From assembly GCA_018700655.1 (NCBI GenBank), contig JABIUG010000262.1, forward strand, positions 1 through 11,356: a stretch of 11,356 nt of DNA, given 5' to 3'. The DNA comes from Rhodospirillaceae bacterium (GTDB taxonomy: Bacteria > Pseudomonadota > Alphaproteobacteria > SP197). The notes below the pieces were generated by a model. The model saw nothing but the letters and a program-made list of their open reading frames with translations, was not told the DNA's origin and ran no database searches. Numbering within the stretch: the first letter of the stretch is position 1; each line of letters opens with the position of its first letter. Below, in pieces: positions 7,044 through 11,356 of the stretch. The position numbers were made by a program, and so were the translations under genes.

Positions 7044-8046
7044 TCCGGCAACCATTCTCGTGACCGGCGGGGCCGGTTATATCGGGAGCCATGTCTGTCG
7101 TGAACTTTCGCTTCGTGGATACCGCCCCGTGGTGTTCGACAACCTGGAGAACGGGCATCGATGGGCGGTGCGCTGGGGGCCGCTAGAAGTCGGTGATCTT
7201 CAGGACAGCGCCGCGCTCGATGCCGTTCTGGCGCGCTGGAAACCTTCCTGCGTCGTCCACATGGCCGCCCTGGTGAATGTCGGCGATTCGATGGCCCATC
7301 CCGAGCGCTATTATCGCAACAATGTTGCGGGCTCGCTTTGTCTGATCGACGCGATGCGCCGTGCCGGTGTTCCCGGCCTGGTTTTTTCCAGCACTTGCGC
7401 GACCTATGGCGAGCCCCGAACCATCCCGATCCGTGAAGATGCGCCGCAGTTTCCCGTCAGCGTCTATGGCCGCACAAAGCTGATGGTCGAACAGATGCTC
7501 GGTGATTTCGACGCGGCCTACGGCCTGCGTTCGGTCTGCCTGCGATACTTCAATGCTGCCGGCGCATGCCCTGACGGCATGATCGGTGAGTTGCACCAGC
7601 CCGAGACGCATGTTCTTCCCCTGATGTTGCAGGCCTTGCAGAAGCGCGAGCGGCCTTTTGGTGTTTTCGGCACCGACTACAAAACGCCTGATGGCACCTG
7701 CATCCGCGACTATATCCATGTCTGCGATCTCGCTGCCGCACATGTTCTGGCAGTCGAGCGTCTGATCAAGGGTGGTGCGTCCTGTGCAGTCAACCTGGGC
7801 ACGGGCAAAGGCGTTTCGGTTCGCGAGTTGATCGGAATGGTCGAACGTGTGGCCGGTGCCAGCCTGTCGATCGTGGAGGCGGACAGGCGGCCCGGTGATC
7901 CGCCCGTGCTGGTCGCTGATGCTGCCCTCGCGCGCCGCGAGTTGGGTTGGCAGCCGGTGGTTAGCGCAATTGAAGAGATCGTGGTTAGCGCGCATGCATG
8001 GCAAAAGCGGCTTCTGACTGAAGGGCCGCCCGCTGCGATTCTTTAA
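7036..8046 (+). CDS. galE: GalE-family UDP-sugar 4-epimerase (UDP-glucose or UDP-xylose 4-epimerase)
   Basis: The enzyme is predicted to invert the 4-hydroxyl of a UDP-hexose or UDP-pentose through a 4-keto intermediate with bound NAD. The 336 residues show the NAD loop TGGAGYIGSH (10-19), SSTCATYGEP (118-127, T120 at the catalytic Ser/Thr), VYGRTK with Y144 and K148, LRYFNAAGA, and FGTDYKTPDGTCIRDYIHV. This places it in the ExoB-like GalE branch that also includes UDP-xylose 4-epimerases. Because it overlaps uxs by 8 nt, UDP-xylose to UDP-arabinose is an attractive alternative to UDP-glucose to UDP-galactose; sequence by eye cannot decide. The residues before Y144 are SV where relatives usually have NP. 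The start at 7036 is chosen because MADPATILVTGG is the normal amino end; the frame is open upstream to 6904, but that part lies inside uxs and encodes nothing family-like. Confidence 0.88.
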   Translation: MADPATILVTGGAGYIGSHVCRELSLRGYRPVVFDNLENGHRWAVRWGPLEVGDLQDSAALDAVLARWKPSCVVHMAALVNVGDSMAHPERYYRNNVAGSLCLIDAMRRAGVPGLVFSSTCATYGEPRTIPIREDAPQFPVSVYGRTKLMVEQMLGDFDAAYGLRSVCLRYFNAAGACPDGMIGELHQPETHVLPLMLQALQKRERPFGVFGTDYKTPDGTCIRDYIHVCDLAAAHVLAVERLIKGGASCAVNLGTGKGVSVRELIGMVERVAGASLSIVEADRRPGDPPVLVADAALARRELGWQPVVSAIEEIVVSAHAWQKRLLTEGPPAAIL

Positions 8047-8118
8047 GTGCGATTTCACAATTCTGCCGCTTTCAGGCCTGATAGATCTGTACGCGACAAT
8101 CCAGGGCAGAGTTAGACA

Positions 8119-10167
8119 ATGACCATGAAGCGGCAATTTCTTGCGATGGCGATGGCCCTTGGGTTTGTCGCGACACTCCAGCAAACAAGTGCGCGGGCCC
8201 AAGAGACACCTGATCTCAAACGGGTCGTGCTTTCGACCGGTGGCGTCGCCTATATGGAATACGAGGTCGAGGTCGATGGTGACGCAGAGATCATCTTCGC
8301 TGTGCGTCTCGATCAGGTCGACGATGTTTTGAAAAGTTTCATCGTGCTTGATGATGCCGGGGGTGTCGGTGCCGTCAGCCTGCCCGGTCGCCAGCCGCTC
8401 ACCGATGTCTTCCGCGATCTGCCGTTTTCGCAGACAGCACTTGCCTCGCCTGTGGCCCTGCTTCAGGCGTTGACCGGTGAAGGGGTCGAAGTCTCCGGCC
8501 CGGTCGAGGCGTCGGGGCGCATTCTCTCGGTCGCACGTGAGACTGTCGCTGTCGACGGCGCAACCCTGACGCATCATCGTCTGACCCTGGCGACCGATAC
8601 CGGCCTGATCCAGATCGTGGTCGAGGATGCCAGGTCGATTCGTTTCATCGACCCCGAAATCGAAATCCAGGTTGCCGCCGCTCTGGTCGCGATTGCCGAG
8701 CACCGCGTCCAGGATCGGCGCACCCTGACGCTGGTGTCTGCGGGCCAAGGCAAGCGGCTCGTCCGTCTGGGTTATGTCGTTGCTGCACCGCTGTGGAAAA
8801 CGACCTATCGCCTGGCGCTGAACGGTGACGATACCGCTCTGCTGCAGGGCTGGGCGACGCTCGAGAACATGTCGGGCCAGGATTGGGACGGTGTCGAACT
8901 CACGCTTGTTTCGGGCAATCCCGTGACGTTCCGCCAGGCGCTCTATCAGTCCTATTGGGTGCAACGCCTCGAGGTGCCGGTCGATGTCGCGGGCCGCGTT
9001 CTGCCCGGTGTCGATCAGGGCACGGTGGGAGCCCTGATGAGCGACGACCAGCGCAATGCTCTGCTGCGAAGCGAAGCAGAGGCCGACATGATGTTGGCCG
9101 ATACGGCGATGGAGTCGATGGCCTTCCTGGCCGAGCCGGCGCCTGGCCTGTCGTCACCTTCGCAGCTGGCCGGCGTTGGCAGTGCCTCGGGCGAGGACGC
9201 CGCGACCCAGGTCGTGTTCCGGATCGATGAGCCGGTGACCGTCACAAGCGGCGAATCCCTGTCGGTTCCGATCATCAGCCGGACTGTGGAAGCCGAGCCG
9301 GTCGGGCTCTATCAGCCCTCGACCTCGACGCTGCATCCCCTGGCTTCGGTTCGCCTGGTCAACGACAGCGGACTTGGCCTGCCACCGGGCGTTCTGACGA
9401 TCTACCAGCCGTCGGAAGCCAGCGGTGGCCTGACTTTTGTCGGCGATGCGCGCCTTGGTGTGTTGCCCGACGGAGACGAACGGTTGCTCTCGTTTGCGCT
9501 GGATCAGAAAACCCTGGTCGAGCGCGATGACAGGTCGAGCGAAACCATCACGACGGTGCGAATTGATCGCGGCGTGATGTCGCTGACAATCAGCCAGCGA
9601 CGGGCGACAGCCTATGCGGTTGAAGCACCGGCAGGCGACGCGCTTAATCTCCTGATCGAACATCCCAAACAGTACAATTGGGACCTCGTGATGCCCGTGG
9701 GCGAGATTGAGGCGACCCAGACCCACTACCGCATACCGTTGCAGGTGCCGGCTGGGGAAGTCGGCGCGCTTGCCGTCGTGATGGAGGCGCCGCGTTATGA
9801 AAGCATGCGGCTGGTCGATCTCTATCGCGATCAGGTCCTCTATTATGCGGAAAACTCCGAATTGCCCGATGACGTGCGTGAAGCCTTTGCCGAACTTGCA
9901 GGGCTGCGTGGCGATATCGAGGAGACTCAGCGCGCCATTGATGAGCTCGAGCGTCAGCGCCAGCTCTATCTGCAGGAACAGGAGCGCCTGCGCGACAATC
10001 TGCAGCGTGTTCCGTCCGGCAGCGATCTTGCCGAGCGTTACCTCGAAAAGTTGGGTGAGCAGGAAGACGGTATCGAGGCTCTGCTCGACGAGATGGAAGA
10101 TCTGCGGGAAGCGCTGGGCGTGCGCCAGGCGGCGCTGAGCGACTTTATCGCCGATCTCAATATCTGA
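8119..10167 (+). CDS. Secreted DUF4139-domain protein with C-terminal coiled coil
   Basis: This 682-residue protein begins with a clear Sec signal peptide (MTMKRQFLAMAMALGF and so on) and a likely cleavage after ARA at residue 27. The mature part is mostly beta-rich. It contains the block YVVAAPLWKTTYRL (219-232) followed by GWATLENMSGQDWDGVELTLVSGNP (244-268; only key residues matter: W245, N250, W256, L263), the hallmark of DUF4139 proteins. A low-complexity acidic/Met-rich stretch with small residues (about 305-362) separates it from further beta-domains (365-565). The end (about 583-676) is strongly helical with heptads such as IEETQRAIDELERQRQLYL, a probable coiled coil. The biochemical role of bacterial DUF4139 proteins is unknown to me; the location should be periplasm or outer surface. 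It is separated from galE by 72 bp without a clear terminator, so it could be co-transcribed or have its own promoter. Start 8119 is used; a second ATG at 8125 is equally possible. Confidence 0.82.
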   Translation: MTMKRQFLAMAMALGFVATLQQTSARAQETPDLKRVVLSTGGVAYMEYEVEVDGDAEIIFAVRLDQVDDVLKSFIVLDDAGGVGAVSLPGRQPLTDVFRDLPFSQTALASPVALLQALTGEGVEVSGPVEASGRILSVARETVAVDGATLTHHRLTLATDTGLIQIVVEDARSIRFIDPEIEIQVAAALVAIAEHRVQDRRTLTLVSAGQGKRLVRLGYVVAAPLWKTTYRLALNGDDTALLQGWATLENMSGQDWDGVELTLVSGNPVTFRQALYQSYWVQRLEVPVDVAGRVLPGVDQGTVGALMSDDQRNALLRSEAEADMMLADTAMESMAFLAEPAPGLSSPSQLAGVGSASGEDAATQVVFRIDEPVTVTSGESLSVPIISRTVEAEPVGLYQPSTSTLHPLASVRLVNDSGLGLPPGVLTIYQPSEASGGLTFVGDARLGVLPDGDERLLSFALDQKTLVERDDRSSETITTVRIDRGVMSLTISQRRATAYAVEAPAGDALNLLIEHPKQYNWDLVMPVGEIEATQTHYRIPLQVPAGEVGALAVVMEAPRYESMRLVDLYRDQVLYYAENSELPDDVREAFAELAGLRGDIEETQRAIDELERQRQLYLQEQERLRDNLQRVPSGSDLAERYLEKLGEQEDGIEALLDEMEDLREALGVRQAALSDFIADLNI

Positions 10168-10201
10168 TCGGTCCAGTTCGTCCTCGATCTGTTCTAGGCT
10201 C

Positions 10202-10226
10202 TCCCTGTTCGAAATCGGAACAGGGA
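10202..10226 (+). promoter_or_regulatory. Stem-loop overlapping the amidohydrolase ribosome-binding site
   Basis: TCCCTGTTC (10202-10210) and GAACAGGGA (10218-10226) are perfect 9-bp arms around the 7-nt loop GAAATCG. The only Shine-Dalgarno-like element of the next gene, AGGGA, is in the 3' arm, 7 nt before the ATG at 10234. Folding would therefore hide the ribosome-binding site. No T-run follows, so it is not a standard intrinsic terminator for the preceding gene, though it might protect that mRNA end. Confidence 0.45.
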
Positions 10227-10233
10227 TAGACCC

Positions 10234-11356
10234 ATGGGCAGAATTGAAGGCAAGGCCGATACGGTCCTTTCCGGTGGGCACGTTTGGTGCGGTCTGGAGG
10301 CCGGCAGTGTCGAGGCGCTGGCGATCCGCGGCGGCAAGGTCCTGGCGGCGGGATCGTGGTCCCAGATCGAATCCCTTGTGGGCCCCGCAACCCGATGGAT
10401 CGACCTGCGTGGCAGACTTGCCATGCCTGGGTTCCATGATGCCCATATGCACCTGATGTCTCTGGCCCGGCGCGCTGCGGCCGTTGACCTGCGCGTTGGA
10501 AGTGTCGATTCCGTTGCCGATGTGGTTGCGCGTGTCGCTGAGCGGGCATCCCTGACCGAACCGGGCGGCTGGGTCGTGGGCGGCGGTTACGATCACACCG
10601 CGTTTGCCGAACGACGCCATCCCACGCGCTGGGACCTTGACGCCGTTTCGCCGGATCATCCGGTCTGGCTCGCTCGTTGCTGTGGTCATATGGGGGTGGC
10701 GAATTCCGCAGCCCTGAAGCTTGCCGATATTGACCGTGAGTCGCCCCAACCTTCCGGGGGTGTGATTGTCAGAGAAAACGGAGAGCCCACGGGCCTGCTT
10801 CAGGAGCGCGCGCAGGAAGCCATGCGTGCGGTCATGCCCGACCCCACGGTCGCTGAACTGGTCGAGGCCGTCGAGATTGCCAGCAGGCAGTGCCTCAGCC
10901 ACGGGATCACGTCGGTCATGGACGCCTGCGTTGGCTCGGCGGGCGGCTGGGCTGATGTGGAAGCCTATGAGGCCGCCGCTGCTGCCGGGGCACTGCATGT
11001 GCGCATGACCATGGCCATGGGCGGCGGCCCCGACGGGATCGCCGAGGAAGCCTTTGCCAAAGGGTACGTGATTGGCAGGGGCGATCATCGCCTGCGCGTG
11101 GGGCCTGTGAAGTTTTTCACCGATGGCAGCGCCGGGGGATGCACTGCTGCGATGCGTGATCCCTATACCAACGGTGACCTTGGCGTTCTGATCTTTGAGG
11201 ATCGTGATCTCGACGAGATGGTCGCCCACTACCATCATCGTGGCTATCAGGTTGCGGTGCACGCCATTGGTGATGCAGCGATTGACCAGACCATCCAGGC
11301 GTTCGACCGGACCTGCGCCGAGGGCACCTGCAGCCATCGCCGGCACCGCATCGAAC
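10234..11356 (+). CDS. YtcJ-type metal-dependent amidohydrolase (Amidohydro_3), 3' end beyond window
   Basis: The frame is open from the ATG at 10234 to the right edge, giving 374 residues of a protein whose relatives are usually about 530-560 long. Marks of the Amidohydro_3/YtcJ family are an N-terminal beta sandwich (LSGGHVWCG, AIRGGKVLAAG), MPGFHDAHMH (64-73) with the metal-binding H71 and H73, GGGYDHTAFAERRHPTRWDLDAVSPDHPVWL (key residues G116-G118, R128, P130, D134), CGHMGVANSAAL (150-161), VKFFTDGSAGG (292-302) with the conserved Lys 293, and VAVHAIGDAAID (340-351) with H343, then HRIE at the edge where HRIEH is expected. There is no signal peptide, so it should be cytoplasmic. It probably hydrolyses an amide or related C-N bond, but substrate cannot be read from sequence. 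It stands 66 bp after the DUF4139 gene. Confidence 0.9.
   Translation, partial: MGRIEGKADTVLSGGHVWCGLEAGSVEALAIRGGKVLAAGSWSQIESLVGPATRWIDLRGRLAMPGFHDAHMHLMSLARRAAAVDLRVGSVDSVADVVARVAERASLTEPGGWVVGGGYDHTAFAERRHPTRWDLDAVSPDHPVWLARCCGHMGVANSAALKLADIDRESPQPSGGVIVRENGEPTGLLQERAQEAMRAVMPDPTVAELVEAVEIASRQCLSHGITSVMDACVGSAGGWADVEAYEAAAAAGALHVRMTMAMGGGPDGIAEEAFAKGYVIGRGDHRLRVGPVKFFTDGSAGGCTAAMRDPYTNGDLGVLIFEDRDLDEMVAHYHHRGYQVAVHAIGDAAIDQTIQAFDRTCAEGTCSHRRHRIE

Noticed and set aside
7183..8964. Open minus-strand frame of 593 codons opposite galE and the DUF4139 gene
   Set aside because: Antisense to two supported genes, spans their intergenic gap, and shows no recognisable motif; a codon-bias shadow.
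10200..10230. TTCGAAATC in the stem-loop before the amidohydrolase, reminiscent of a tRNA T-loop
   Set aside because: The stem length and loop do not match a T-arm, and no acceptor, D or anticodon arm can be built around it.
9154..11346. Open minus-strand frame of 730 codons opposite the DUF4139 gene and the amidohydrolase
   Set aside because: Both sense genes carry clear family motifs; the antisense translation has none and crosses the regulatory hairpin.

Overview
This GC-rich window, with strong G/C preference at third codon positions, looks like chromosome from an alphaproteobacterium, most plausibly a Rhodospirillales-like lineage. The main evidence is gene order: hemC, hemD, a mitofilin/Mic60 homologue and a HemY-N/TPR protein (Orf52) in a row, with gpsA-yciI divergent from hemC. 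This is an arrangement characteristic of Alphaproteobacteria. No rRNA, tRNA or CRISPR array is visible.

Layout. (1) Positions 1-120 are the end of an IS5-family insertion sequence. Only the first 15 codons of its transposase are present, reading leftward out of the window behind a strong Shine-Dalgarno. (2) Positions 215-1543 (minus) hold gpsA (glycerol-3-phosphate dehydrogenase) and a small YciI-family protein 3 nt behind it. The IS lies downstream of them. (3) Positions 1544-1747 are a divergent intergenic region with a perfect 14-bp stem hairpin (1590-1624) bordered by A and T runs, and a candidate minus-strand promoter upstream of it. (4) Positions 1748-8046 (plus) are six tightly packed genes with no gap larger than 3 nt and three overlaps: hemC, hemD, mic60, orf52, a UDP-xylose synthase (uxs) and a GalE-family epimerase. 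They read as one operon. (5) Positions 8119-10167 (plus) encode a secreted DUF4139 protein with a C-terminal coiled coil. (6) From 10234 to the right edge is an incomplete YtcJ-type amidohydrolase (Amidohydro_3), with a hairpin covering its ribosome-binding site.

How the genes fit together. HemC and HemD make uroporphyrinogen III, the common precursor of heme and other tetrapyrroles. Mic60 and Orf52 are inner-membrane proteins; in alphaproteobacteria Mic60 is the counterpart of the mitochondrial cristae-shaping protein. Uxs and the GalE-like enzyme would convert UDP-glucuronate to UDP-xylose and then possibly to UDP-arabinose, supplying envelope glycans. The combination of tetrapyrrole synthesis, membrane architecture and sugar-nucleotide supply in one packed operon is the most thought-provoking feature. 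I found no convincing wholly new system. The best leads are the mic60-orf52-uxs-galE linkage, the hairpin between the gpsA promoter and gene, and the uncharacterised secreted DUF4139 protein.
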